Source of the DNA: Verrucomicrobiaceae bacterium UBA7681
GTDB lineage: Bacteria > Verrucomicrobiota > Verrucomicrobiia > Verrucomicrobiales > Verrucomicrobiaceae
Length of the DNA stretch: 64,000 nucleotides
Direction of reading: 5' to 3'
Assembly (NCBI GenBank): GCA_002482965.1
Contig: DLGZ01000054.1
Location: forward strand, 228,122 to 292,121
Shown: piece by piece, positions 43,863 through 53,111 of the stretch
How the letters are laid out: each line of letters begins with the position of its first letter
Numbering within the stretch: the first letter of the stretch is position 1
Made by a program: the position numbers and the translations under genes
The notes under the pieces: generated by a model
What the model was told of the DNA's origin: nothing
Databases searched by the model: none
Seen by the model: only the letters and a program-made list of their open reading frames with translations

Positions 43863-45557
43863 ATGATCCACGGCTTTACCATCGCATCCGCAGCTGTCCC
43901 GCCGTTGTTCGCGCTGCTGGCGCTGATGCTCGCTGGCGTGGTGATGGTTTCTCTCCTGCTGCTGAGGTTAAAGCAGTCGATGCTGTCGGGTTATTTCATC
44001 TGCGGCGTACTGATCGCCAACTCAGGTGTACTGGGGCTGCTGGGCGGTGGTGAATCCCATGAGCAGGTTTCGCAGATGGCAGAATTCGGCGTCGAACTGC
44101 TCATGTTCACCTTAGGGTTGGAGTTCTCACTTGGTGAACTGCGCTTCCTGCGCCGGCTTGCGTTTTTGGGCGGTGGCTGGCAGATGGGACTCTGCATGGG
44201 GATGACGGTCGCAGTCTCGGCCGCACTGCATTTCTCATCCTGGCAAGGTGTGGTCCTTGTATCCGTAGCACTCGCCATGAGTTCCACGGCGGTCAGTTTG
44301 AAGAGCTTTCAAGACCTGGGCCTCGAAGCCAGCCCAGGTGCACGCATGGCACTGGCCGTGGCGATTTTTCAGGACCTCTTTATCATCGTCTTTTTTCTAT
44401 TCCTTCCGCTGCTCCTGCCACACGAAGGCGTTGCCCCGGAATTGATGCCACGGCTTGGTTCTCTGGCGTTGCGGGGCGGTGCCTTTGTTATTTTGGCGGG
44501 CGTCGCAGCACGCTGGGTGATCCCATGGTTGCTGAATGCGGTGACGCGCACACGAAGCCGTGAACTTTTCACGCTATCGGTCATCGGCAGTTGTGTCGGC
44601 CTGGCTTTCGTCGGCGGCCTGCTGGGACTCGGGCTCGCACTCGGCGCCTTTGTCGCCGGGCTCGCTGTCAGTGAATCCATCTTCAAGCATCGCATCCTGG
44701 CCGATGTGATGCCTCTCAAAGATCTCTTCCTCACACTGTTTTTTGTTTCCGTCGGCCTCATGATTGATGTCAGGGCTGCCATGATTCTGTGGCTGCCTAT
44801 TTGCACGCTCACAGCAGTGCTCATGCTCAGCAAAGCAGGACTAATCACCGTCATCGCACGGCGTTTAGGCCTTGCCCACAAACAGGCGCTCATGGCGGGC
44901 ATCGGCCTGTGCAGCGCTGGTGAGTTCTCCCTCGTGCTGCTTCAACAGACACGCTCTGCCGCTCTATGGTCCGATGACACTCAGCAGACGCTGCTCGTGG
45001 CCAGTGCGCTTTCCATGGGCCTGCTCCCGGCATTGCTCAAGTTCGGCATCCCACTTGGAGACTGGCTCGTGAAGAAGGGCTGGGGCCGTGGCAAGCCGTT
45101 AAAGTTCGACGCAGGCAGCCTGCGGCAGCGCGTGGCTGGACTCTCAGGTCACGCCATCATTTGCGGTCATGGACCCGTCGGTGAAAAACTCAACAACGCG
45201 CTGCTCGATGCCGGCGTGCAAACTCTCGTCGTGGAGCTGAATGTGGAGACGGCCCGCAGGCTCCAGCGCGAAGGCCAGACCGTGCTTTTCGCCGATGCAT
45301 GCCACGAGGAAACGTGGGAGCTCACACGCCTCAAAAACGCCCGACTAGTCGCCCTCACCTTCCCCGACGCCACAGTCAATGCGCAGGCCTTGGGGCTGAT
45401 CCGCGCCCTCCGACCCGATATTGCGGTCCTCGCACGGGCGCGCTTCAGTTCTGATGTCGAACGCCTCAAACGCCTCGGTGCCACGCAGGTGGTCAATGAC
45501 GAGACGGAAGCCGCGAAATCCATCGTAGATCAGGCGGCGAAGCTGCAGGGAACTTGA
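43863..45557 (+). CDS. CPA2 cation:proton antiporter (KefB/KefC type) with a KTN (TrkA-N) domain
   Basis: 564 residues. Twelve or so membrane helices (about 10-390) with FGVELLMFTLGLEFSLGELRFL, FQDLFIIVFFLFLPLL and LALGAFVAGLAVSESIFKH are typical of CPA2/Kef antiporters. A cytosolic TrkA-N domain (about 420-560; HAIICGHGPVGEKLNNALLDAG, LFADACHEETWE) binds NAD(H). The TrkA-C lobe usual in RCK-type regulators is absent. The 165-base gap upstream separates it from the ABC exporter. Probably K+ or Na+ export with pH control. Confidence 0.87.
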   Translation: MIHGFTIASAAVPPLFALLALMLAGVVMVSLLLLRLKQSMLSGYFICGVLIANSGVLGLLGGGESHEQVSQMAEFGVELLMFTLGLEFSLGELRFLRRLAFLGGGWQMGLCMGMTVAVSAALHFSSWQGVVLVSVALAMSSTAVSLKSFQDLGLEASPGARMALAVAIFQDLFIIVFFLFLPLLLPHEGVAPELMPRLGSLALRGGAFVILAGVAARWVIPWLLNAVTRTRSRELFTLSVIGSCVGLAFVGGLLGLGLALGAFVAGLAVSESIFKHRILADVMPLKDLFLTLFFVSVGLMIDVRAAMILWLPICTLTAVLMLSKAGLITVIARRLGLAHKQALMAGIGLCSAGEFSLVLLQQTRSAALWSDDTQQTLLVASALSMGLLPALLKFGIPLGDWLVKKGWGRGKPLKFDAGSLRQRVAGLSGHAIICGHGPVGEKLNNALLDAGVQTLVVELNVETARRLQREGQTVLFADACHEETWELTRLKNARLVALTFPDATVNAQALGLIRALRPDIAVLARARFSSDVERLKRLGATQVVNDETEAAKSIVDQAAKLQGT

Positions 45558-45953
45558 GCAGCGAAGCTGCGAATCCTCCTTTTCCTTCTCATCCTCGAAA
45601 CGCACGGCGGGCAAATTCCAAGGCGACGCGTGTTTTTATTCGTGGAGGGAGCATCGGCAGAATCCAGCCGTGAACGTGGGCACTTCAAAACAGCAGGGGA
45701 GCTGGACTGGCGGGGCTCTTTTCTACTGGCTGAAGCTCACGGATAAAGCCCTCTGCCCTGAGCTTGAGTACCTCTACGCTTCCATTTCCCAGCTCATTTT
45801 TTAATGGGTGTGTTTTTGACTTTCGCACGGCGCAAAATGCCGCGAGAAACGTATTTGCATTACCAGTCCCACACGATGGCGTGCGGGGATGGAAAAGGCG
45901 TCCATGAATGGTCTTGGGCGGCGTGCAGAACACCTTTAACAAGTTACCATTTA
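45558..45953. other. 396-base intergenic gap between two antiporter genes
   Basis: No convincing gene. A GTG-started frame of 44 codons (45670-45804) on the plus strand and one of 85 codons on the minus strand (45685-45942) are open but show no recognisable family. In-frame Met codons for the following antiporter occur from 45804, but its conserved N-terminus starts at 45954. The gap probably holds that gene's promoter. Confidence 0.5.
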
Positions 45954-47981
45954 ATGCACCACGTTGTATTCCTCCAAGACCTCGCAGTTGTCATGATCAT
46001 CGCCGCAGTGGTCAGCCTGTTGTTTCGGTGCATGAAGCAGCCTGTCGTTCTTGGCTATATTCTGGCAGGGGTCATCATTGGTCCGCACACACCGCCGTTC
46101 CTGCTGATCAATGATGTGCATAACATCGAGACGCTGTCAGAGCTGGGGGTCATCTTTCTGATGTTTGCCCTGGGACTGGAGTTCAGCCTCAAGAAGCTCA
46201 CGAAGGTGGGTGTCACAGCGCTGCTGGGCGCACTCTTTGAGATCCTTCTCATGACCTGGGCTGGCTACCAGATTGGCCGCGCATTCGGCTGGTCCACCAT
46301 GGACAGCGTGTTTCTCGGCGCGATCCTTTCCATCTCCTCCACCACGATCATCATCAAGGCGCTGGAAGAGCTAGGAAAGACCAAGGAGCGCTTTGCCCAG
46401 ATGATCTTCGGTATTCTCATCGTCGAGGACATCCTGGCCATCCTCATGATTGCCATGCTCTCAGGCTTCGCCACGACGGGATCCCTGGCCATCGGCGATG
46501 TGGCCGCAACGGTAGGAACGCTGGCCGCATTCCTCGGGGTGCTGCTCGTTGCTGGACTCATCGTGGTGCCGCGCCTGCTCAACTGGGTCGCCAAGTTTAA
46601 GAGCAACGAGGCGACCGTCGTCACGGTGATCGGCCTCTGCTTTGGTGTTTCACTGCTCGCAGTGAAGATGGGCTACAGCGTGGCGTTGGGAGCTTTCCTC
46701 ATTGGTGCCATCATCGCCGAGGCCCGCCACATCGCCCATATCGAGACCTTGATGCATCCGGTGCGCGATCTCTTCAGCGCGGTGTTCTTCGTTTCCATCG
46801 GCCTGCTCATTGACCCCCATGTGATCATGGAACACATCGGCCCGGTGTTGATCATCACCCTCGTGGTCATCGCAGGAAAGGTGATCTCCTGCGGCTTCGG
46901 CACCTACGTGGCGGGGAATGACATGCGGACCTCCATGCGCGTCGGCATGGGACTGGCGCAGATCGGCGAATTTTCGTTCATCATCGCCGCCCTAGGCCTC
47001 TCTTTAAAGGTCACCAGCGAGTTTTTGTATCCCATCGTCGTCGCGGTTTCAGCTTTGACGACGCTCTCCACCCCGTATCTCATCAAAGGATCGGACGCAG
47101 CCGTACGAGGCCTGGAAAAAGTGATGCCCAAGGCGCTCACGCGAATTCTTGACGCCTACACCACCTGGGTGGGCAAGCTGGCAGGCTCCAGCGACAAGAA
47201 AACGCCCGGAATGTTTCTGCGCAAGTGGGGCTGGCAGATCGCGCTGAACCTGCTGCTCATCGCCGCCGTGTTTATCGGAGCCGTTTTCCTCAAGGACCGT
47301 GTGCAGCGCTGGTGGCCCGAGGCACCGGGCGGGATGGATGGCATCAATGGCATGCTCTGGCTTAGCGCCATGATCCTCAGCCTGCCGATGCTCATTGCCA
47401 TCGTTCGCAAGTGGCAGGCCTTCGGCATGATGGTCAGCGAGATGAGTGTGAGCCATGCTGCCGCTGGCGAGCGCACCCAGGGGCTGCGTGGCATCGTGTC
47501 CTCAGTGATCTTTTTGGCCGGATGCGCCGGGCTGTTCCTATTTATGCTGGTGCTAAGCACGGCCGTACTGCCGTCGCGGAATCTGCTCATCGTCCTCGTG
47601 CTCGTGCTGGTGGCCATCGCCTTCCTGCTACGGCGCACCTTCATCAAGCTGCATACGAAGGCGCAGTTCGCGCTGCACGAGACGCTCAATGAGGCACCGC
47701 TCCCGCACCATGATGCGCATGCCCCTGCTCTGCCCTCCCTGCTGCGGGACGCCTCTTTGGTGACGATGACGGTGCCCGCGGGCTCTCCTGCCGTGGGGAA
47801 ATTGCTCGCCGATCTCAAACTTCGCACGTTCAGTGGCGCCAGCATCGTCGGCATCGAGCGGCAGGGGGAGAGCATCATCAATCCCGGCGTCTCCGAAGAA
47901 CTTCATGCAGAGGATTCACTCCTCCTGCTGGGCAGTGAGACGCAGATCGAAAAGGCGCGCGCGATGTTGATTCATGCCTAG
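45954..47981 (+). CDS. CPA2 cation:proton antiporter with extra membrane helices and a TrkA-C domain
   Basis: 675 residues from the ATG at 45954 (MHHVVFLQDLAVVMIIAAVVSLL), chosen because earlier in-frame starts add a non-hydrophobic tail. The CPA2 core is about 5-380: QPVVLGYILAGVIIGPH, ETLSELGVIFLMFALGLEFS, ILIVEDILAILMIAML, VALGAFLIGAIIAEARH. It is followed by about four further membrane segments (400-600) and a TrkA-C domain (about 605-675; LVTMTVPAGSPAVGKLLADLKLR). No TrkA-N domain is present. The ion is unknown. Confidence 0.87.
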   Translation: MHHVVFLQDLAVVMIIAAVVSLLFRCMKQPVVLGYILAGVIIGPHTPPFLLINDVHNIETLSELGVIFLMFALGLEFSLKKLTKVGVTALLGALFEILLMTWAGYQIGRAFGWSTMDSVFLGAILSISSTTIIIKALEELGKTKERFAQMIFGILIVEDILAILMIAMLSGFATTGSLAIGDVAATVGTLAAFLGVLLVAGLIVVPRLLNWVAKFKSNEATVVTVIGLCFGVSLLAVKMGYSVALGAFLIGAIIAEARHIAHIETLMHPVRDLFSAVFFVSIGLLIDPHVIMEHIGPVLIITLVVIAGKVISCGFGTYVAGNDMRTSMRVGMGLAQIGEFSFIIAALGLSLKVTSEFLYPIVVAVSALTTLSTPYLIKGSDAAVRGLEKVMPKALTRILDAYTTWVGKLAGSSDKKTPGMFLRKWGWQIALNLLLIAAVFIGAVFLKDRVQRWWPEAPGGMDGINGMLWLSAMILSLPMLIAIVRKWQAFGMMVSEMSVSHAAAGERTQGLRGIVSSVIFLAGCAGLFLFMLVLSTAVLPSRNLLIVLVLVLVAIAFLLRRTFIKLHTKAQFALHETLNEAPLPHHDAHAPALPSLLRDASLVTMTVPAGSPAVGKLLADLKLRTFSGASIVGIERQGESIINPGVSEELHAEDSLLLLGSETQIEKARAMLIHA

Positions 47982-48092
47982 TCGTGACATGAGGGGGCTT
48001 TGCATCAGGCGGAGAAATGGCTGCGCGATTCTGAGCCCCGCCCCGAGCAGCTTCGTTTGCGCAGGTCTCTGGGCTGTTTAGTCTTCGGACAA

Positions 48093-50894
48093 ATGTCCCA
48101 ACGCCTTTTCCTCCTCGACGGCTTCGCGCTGCTTTACCGCGCACACTTTGCCTTCATCAAAGCCCCCATACGCACCAGCGACGGCTTAAACACCTCTGCG
48201 CTGTACGGCTTTGCCAACACGCTGCTCGACATCCTGAAGAATCAGCAGCCCACGCATCTTGCCGTGGCCTTGGACACCTCCGCACCCACGCCGCGCCATG
48301 AGATGTTCCCTGCTTACAAGGCGCAACGCGAAGAGATGCCGGAGGACATCAGCATGGCCATCCCGCAGATCAAACGCCTGATGGAAGCCATGAACGTGCC
48401 CATCCTTGTGCGTGACGGCTACGAGGCCGACGACATCATCGGCATCATGGCCAAACGTGCCGAGAAGGAGGGTATAGAGACCTTCATGGTCACACCGGAC
48501 AAAGACTTCGGCCAGCTCGTCTCCGAGCACGTCAAAATCTACAAACCGGGCCGCTCCGGCGCCGATGTGGAGATCCTCGGTGTGAAGGAAATCTGTGAAC
48601 GCTGGGGCATCGAACGCCCGGAGCAGGTCATCGACATCCTCGCGCTCATGGGAGACGCGGTCGATAACATCCCGGGCGTGAAAGGCTTCGGCGAAAAAAC
48701 CGCCACCGCACTCATCCAGCAGTTTGGCAGCGTCGAGAATCTCATCGCCAACACCGAGCAACTCAAGGGCAAGCAGCGGGAGAAACTCGAAGCCAGCAAG
48801 GAGGATGCGCTGCTCTCCAAGCAGCTCGCCACCATCTTCGTGGACGCGCCATATGATGCGCAGGTGGCAGATCTCGTCATCCAACCACACAACGATGAAG
48901 CGCTGAAGGCATTCTTCACCGAGTTCGAGTTCAACGCCCTCGGGCGCCGTGTTTACGGTGATGAGTTCAAGGCTGGTCGTGGGCGGAAAGCAGAACAGGC
49001 CGCCGGCCAGACGATTGAAACACCGGCTGCAGAGGATCTTTTTGCCGCGCCTGCCCCTGCGAAGCTCAGCAGCATCACCGACACGCCGCATGTATATCAT
49101 CTCGCGCAGACGGCCGATGAGCGTCAGAAACTCATCGCACAGCTCACTGAGTTGAAGTCCTTCTGCTTCGACCTCGAAACCACCGGACTCGACCCACGCG
49201 ACACGCAGATTGTCGGCATCGCGTTTTCATGGCAGGAGCATGAAGGATGGTTCGTTCATTTCCCCCGCGAGAAAGCCGAAGCCAAGGCAGTGCTGGAGGA
49301 GTTCCGTGCCCTTCTCATGCAGGAAGGCGTTGAGAAGATCGGTCACAATCTCAAGTTCGACCTCAGCGTGCTGCTCGCGCATGGCGTCGAAGTTCGCGGG
49401 CCGTATTTTGATTCCATGCTCGCGCACTCGCTCATCGATCCGGATCAGCGCCACGGCATGGATTACCTCGCGGAATCTTATCTGCACTATACACCCGTGC
49501 CCATCACTGAACTCATTGGCACGAAGAAGGACGATCTCTTCAGTCAGTCCACCATGGCCGATGTCGCAGCCGAAGATGCCCGCAAGGTGGCCGACTATGC
49601 CGCCGAAGATGCGGATGTGACGTGGCAGCTTGCCGCGAAAATGCGCTCCGAATTGAAGGAGCAGCAATACGTCTTCGACACAGTCGAGTGCCCCCTGCTG
49701 CCGGTGCTCACGAAGATGGAAAACTTCGGCGTAAAAATCGATGTGCAGGCACTGCGCGAATATGGCGTCGAACTCGACAGGAAAGCGGCCGAGTTACAAA
49801 AGCGCATTCAGGAAAACGCGGGCGGACCGTTCAACCTGAACAGCCCTAAACAGTTGGGAGAAGTGCTGTTTGACCGCCTCAAGCTCAGCGAGAAACCGAA
49901 GAAGACCGCCACCGGCCAGTATCAGACGAACGAGCAGGTGCTGCAGTCTCTCATGGGCCTGCATCCGATCATTCAGGACATCCTCGACTACCGCGAGGTC
50001 ACCAAGCTGAACAACACCTATGTCGAAGCTTTGCCGCATGCCGTTTCACGCGTCACTGGCCGCATTCACACCACGTTTCATCAGCTCATGGCCGCCACTG
50101 GGCGCATGGCGAGCAGTAACCCGAACCTGCAAAACATCCCCATCCGCTCCGACCTTGGCCGCGAGATCCGCAAGGCCTTCGTCCCCGGCGAGGAAGGCTG
50201 GGTGCTGATGAGCGCCGACTACTCGCAGATCGAGCTCCGTGTCATGGCCGCGCTCAGCGGCGACAAGGCCATGATCGAAGCCTTTGCCAACGGTCTCGAC
50301 ATTCATCAGGCCACTGCTGCCCGAGTCTATGGCGTAGAACTCGATGGTGTGCTTCCCGAAATGCGCCGCACCGCCAAGATGGTCAACTTTGGCATTATCT
50401 ATGGCATCTCCGCCTTCGGTCTGAGCCAACGTCTTGGCATTCCGCGCGGCGAGGCCGCCACCATCATTGAAAACTACTTCAAGCAGTTCCCCGGCGTGAA
50501 GCTCTTCATGGAGCAGATCATCATTGATGCCAAGGATCATGGGTACGTCAAAACTCTCACGGGTCGCCGTCGCACTATCCGCGACATCACCAGTGGCAAC
50601 GCCACCGTCCGCGGTGCTGCCGAACGTGTCGCCATGAATACTCCCATCCAGGGCACTGCAGCCGACATGATCAAACTCGCGATGATCCACGTCGATGCCG
50701 CACTGACGAAAGCGGGCCTGCAAACCCGCATGCTGCTCCAGGTTCACGATGAATTGCTCTTCGAAATACCTCAAGGCGAAGTCGAACAGGCGCGAACGAT
50801 CATCCTTGATGCGATGAAAAATGCGCTACCGCTCGAAGGTGTGCCTGTGGAGGTCGAAGCAGGCACGGGATTGAACTGGCTGCAGGCGCATTAA
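48093..50894 (+). CDS. polA: DNA polymerase I
   Basis: 933 residues from the ATG at 48093 (MSQRLFLLDGFALLYRAHFAF), the family start. The 5'-nuclease domain (about 1-300) carries DGYEADDIIG and FMVTPDKDFGQLV. The 3'-5' exonuclease domain (about 340-530) keeps FDLETTGLDP with Asp360 and Glu362, so proofreading is probably active. The polymerase domain (about 550-933) has ADYSQIELRV (Asp709), the O-helix MVNFGIIYGISAFGL, and VHDELLFEIP (Asp886). It repairs DNA and removes RNA primers. Confidence 0.96.
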   Translation: MSQRLFLLDGFALLYRAHFAFIKAPIRTSDGLNTSALYGFANTLLDILKNQQPTHLAVALDTSAPTPRHEMFPAYKAQREEMPEDISMAIPQIKRLMEAMNVPILVRDGYEADDIIGIMAKRAEKEGIETFMVTPDKDFGQLVSEHVKIYKPGRSGADVEILGVKEICERWGIERPEQVIDILALMGDAVDNIPGVKGFGEKTATALIQQFGSVENLIANTEQLKGKQREKLEASKEDALLSKQLATIFVDAPYDAQVADLVIQPHNDEALKAFFTEFEFNALGRRVYGDEFKAGRGRKAEQAAGQTIETPAAEDLFAAPAPAKLSSITDTPHVYHLAQTADERQKLIAQLTELKSFCFDLETTGLDPRDTQIVGIAFSWQEHEGWFVHFPREKAEAKAVLEEFRALLMQEGVEKIGHNLKFDLSVLLAHGVEVRGPYFDSMLAHSLIDPDQRHGMDYLAESYLHYTPVPITELIGTKKDDLFSQSTMADVAAEDARKVADYAAEDADVTWQLAAKMRSELKEQQYVFDTVECPLLPVLTKMENFGVKIDVQALREYGVELDRKAAELQKRIQENAGGPFNLNSPKQLGEVLFDRLKLSEKPKKTATGQYQTNEQVLQSLMGLHPIIQDILDYREVTKLNNTYVEALPHAVSRVTGRIHTTFHQLMAATGRMASSNPNLQNIPIRSDLGREIRKAFVPGEEGWVLMSADYSQIELRVMAALSGDKAMIEAFANGLDIHQATAARVYGVELDGVLPEMRRTAKMVNFGIIYGISAFGLSQRLGIPRGEAATIIENYFKQFPGVKLFMEQIIIDAKDHGYVKTLTGRRRTIRDITSGNATVRGAAERVAMNTPIQGTAADMIKLAMIHVDAALTKAGLQTRMLLQVHDELLFEIPQGEVEQARTIILDAMKNALPLEGVPVEVEAGTGLNWLQAH

Positions 50895-50915
50895 CTCCTA
50901 TAATTTCTACCCGCA

Positions 50916-51197
50916 ATGAAAGCGGCATCCTCTCGCCAGATCTCTTGTCCCAAGTGTCAAAGTGACAAGATCATAGCCCATGGTAAACGGTATGCCCTTT
51001 ATCCATCCGGCTGTCTCATCATTTTCGCTCTTCCACTCGCCTGGGTCCATCGTGAATCTGCGCCCTATGATTATGAGTGTCGCGACTGCGGCCAGCGCTT
51101 CTCGAAGCGCACTCCCAGCGCCAAGATCGCCTATGCCGGTCTATGGCTTTCAGGTGGCGTGATCATCTGGTGGATCTTGAGGATAATCCTGTCCTAG
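50916..51197 (+). CDS. Small zinc-ribbon protein with C-terminal membrane segment
   Basis: 93 residues. ISCPKCQSDKI and YECRDCGQRFSK supply two CxxC pairs, a zinc ribbon. A hydrophobic stretch lies between them (GCLIIFALPLAWV) and a second closes the protein (LWLSGGVIIWWILRIILS). It begins 21 bases after polA on the same strand and converges on oppC with a 4-base overlap. No function known. Confidence 0.72.
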   Translation: MKAASSRQISCPKCQSDKIIAHGKRYALYPSGCLIIFALPLAWVHRESAPYDYECRDCGQRFSKRTPSAKIAYAGLWLSGGVIIWWILRIILS

Positions 51198-52159
51198 TCC
51201 CCGCTCTTCGGATCAAAGGCATCCCGCAGACCGTCGCCGAGGAAGTTGAGGGCGAGGAGGCTGGCGGACATGAGGAGGGCGGGGAAAACGAGCAGCCACC
51301 ATTTGCTTTCGAGCGGGTTGATGACCTGAGCGCCGTCCTTGAGCAGCGAGCCCCAGCTTGCGGCGGGGTCTTCGATGCCGAGACCGAGGAAACTCAGGAA
51401 GGATTCATCGAGGATGACGGCGGGAATGGTGAGCGTGAGGTAGGTGAGGATGATGGTGCTCAGATTTGGCAGCAGATGACGGCGCAGCACGCCCCATGAG
51501 CTCTGGCCCATCGCGCGAGAGGCGGTGACGAAGGTCATCTCCCGCAGCACGAGCACCTGGCCACGCACGATGCGCGCCATGGTGAGCCATTCGACGAGCC
51601 CGAGTGAAACGATCATCACCAGCACCTTCGAGTAGGCTTTCACATCGCTGATTGTTTTAGCCAAGTCCGCCCAGTTGCGCGCCTGTGCGGCGAGACGCCA
51701 GCCATCGATCCACTCCTTCACGTAATCATCGAGCGCGGCGATGAGGATCATGATGAACAAAATACGCGGCACAGACTGTAGAACTTCGACGGTACGCATC
51801 ATCACTCCATCGATCCGCCCGCCTACGTAGCCGCTGATCATGCCGTAGAGCGTGCCAATGACGAGGCTGATCAGCGCACCGACCAATCCAACCCCGAGCG
51901 ACACACGAGCGCCGGACAGCAGGCGGTAGAGCATGTCCTGTCCGTTTACATCCGTCCCCAGAAAATGTGCAGCCGAGGGCGGCACAAACGAATTGCTGCT
52001 GGTGAGTTTCAGATCTTCAGGAAGCAGCATTGGCACGACGATGGCGACGAGCGACAACACCACGAGAAAGCCGAGTGCGATGAGCGCCGCGCGGTTGCGC
52101 TGCAAGACTTGCCAGCCATCCGGCCGTGCGATGGATGCTTGGGCGGCGGCTTCAGGCAT
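51194..52159 (-). CDS. ABC transporter permease, OppC/DppC type
   Basis: 321 residues with an N-terminal helix and five further helices. FVPPSAAHFLGTDVNGQDMLYRLLSGARVSLGVGLVGALIS is the OppC-N signature, and FVTASRAMGQSSWGVLRRHLLPNL is the EAA-type loop that contacts the ATPase. It partners the OppB-like gene just upstream to form the channel of a peptide, nickel or oligosaccharide importer. No binding protein or ATPase gene is next to it. Confidence 0.87.
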   Translation of the reverse strand: MPEAAAQASIARPDGWQVLQRNRAALIALGFLVVLSLVAIVVPMLLPEDLKLTSSNSFVPPSAAHFLGTDVNGQDMLYRLLSGARVSLGVGLVGALISLVIGTLYGMISGYVGGRIDGVMMRTVEVLQSVPRILFIMILIAALDDYVKEWIDGWRLAAQARNWADLAKTISDVKAYSKVLVMIVSLGLVEWLTMARIVRGQVLVLREMTFVTASRAMGQSSWGVLRRHLLPNLSTIILTYLTLTIPAVILDESFLSFLGLGIEDPAASWGSLLKDGAQVINPLESKWWLLVFPALLMSASLLALNFLGDGLRDAFDPKSGD

Positions 52160-53072
52160 AGAGTTTGATGCGTTTGTCCAGCAAGGTGTACATCACGTCT
52201 ACGAACAGGTTGAAGAGCACGAGCAGCACGCAGTAAACGATGACGGCACCGCAGAGAACAAACACATCACGGTTCTGAATCGAGTTCACGAAGATCATGC
52301 CCGCTCCGGAGATGTTGAAGACGCTTTCGACGATCATCGACCCAGTGAGCAGATGCGCCGCCAGCGGCCCGAGAAACGTGATGACGGGCAGGATGGCCAC
52401 TTTGACCGCGTGTCTGGCAACAGCCTGCGTTTCGGTGAGTCCTTTGGCCCGGGCGGTGCGCAGGAAATCGCTCTTCAGCACATCCAGCAGGCTGTTGCGC
52501 ATCAAGCGGGCGACATAGGCGATGTAGGGTGCGGCGAGGCAGAGCGCTGGCAGGATCATCTGCGACACCGTGCCCCAGCCGCCGACCGGCAACCAGCCGA
52601 GCCACAGCGCGAAGATGGCGATCAAAAACGGCCCGCTGATGAAAGATGGAATCGAAATGGATAATAGTGCACCAAACATGGCAGAGCGATCGATCCAGGT
52701 GTCCTTCTTCATCGCCGCGAGGCTGCCAAGGAAAACACCTGCACAACTCGCGATGACAAATGCCAGCGCTCCCAGCACAAATGAGTTGGGCAATTTTTGC
52801 TGCAACAACTCGGAGACACGCCAGTCCCGATATTTGGTGGACACACCCAGATCCAACTGGGCAATGGCTGAGATGTAAGCGAAGTACTGCTGGGAAACAG
52901 TACCATCGAGATGATAGCGGGCGAGCTTCGCTTTCATCACCTGATCACTCACCACTTTGTCCGTGTCAAAGGGGCCGCCGGGCGTGATCCGTGCGAGCAC
53001 GAACGTGATCGAGATCACGCAGAAGATCACGATCACGCTGCTGAAGGCGCGGCGAAGGAAAAATGGAAGCAT
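52152..53072 (-). CDS. ABC transporter permease, OppB/DppB type
   Basis: 306 residues. FLRRAFSSVIVIFCVISITFVLARITPGGPFD is the characteristic N-terminal helix. The EAA loop reads DFLRTARAKGLTETQAVARHAVKVAILP and the C-terminus carries ESVFNISGAGMIFVNSIQNRDVFVL. The 3' end overlaps oppC by 8 bases, so the two are co-translated. It belongs to binding-protein-dependent importers of peptides or related compounds. Confidence 0.88.
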   Translation of the reverse strand: MLPFFLRRAFSSVIVIFCVISITFVLARITPGGPFDTDKVVSDQVMKAKLARYHLDGTVSQQYFAYISAIAQLDLGVSTKYRDWRVSELLQQKLPNSFVLGALAFVIASCAGVFLGSLAAMKKDTWIDRSAMFGALLSISIPSFISGPFLIAIFALWLGWLPVGGWGTVSQMILPALCLAAPYIAYVARLMRNSLLDVLKSDFLRTARAKGLTETQAVARHAVKVAILPVITFLGPLAAHLLTGSMIVESVFNISGAGMIFVNSIQNRDVFVLCGAVIVYCVLLVLFNLFVDVMYTLLDKRIKLYA

Positions 53073-53073
53073 T

Positions 53074-53111
53074 GCGGAAATGTCGAATGCCGAAGGCGGA
53101 ATGTCGAATGC
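53074..53111. repeat. Two near-identical 16-bp direct repeats
   Basis: GCGGAAATGTCGAATGC (53074-53090) and GCGGAATGTCGAATGC (53096-53111) lie 5 bases apart in the gap between the methyltransferase and oppB genes. They differ by one A. Short simple repeats of the GAATGTCGAATG kind occur as intergenic filler. A regulatory role is not excluded. Confidence 0.6.

Noticed and set aside
45670..45804. 44-codon GTG-started frame in the gap between antiporters
   Set aside because: No family resemblance, no ribosome binding site and no partner; kept only as a note in the gap entry.
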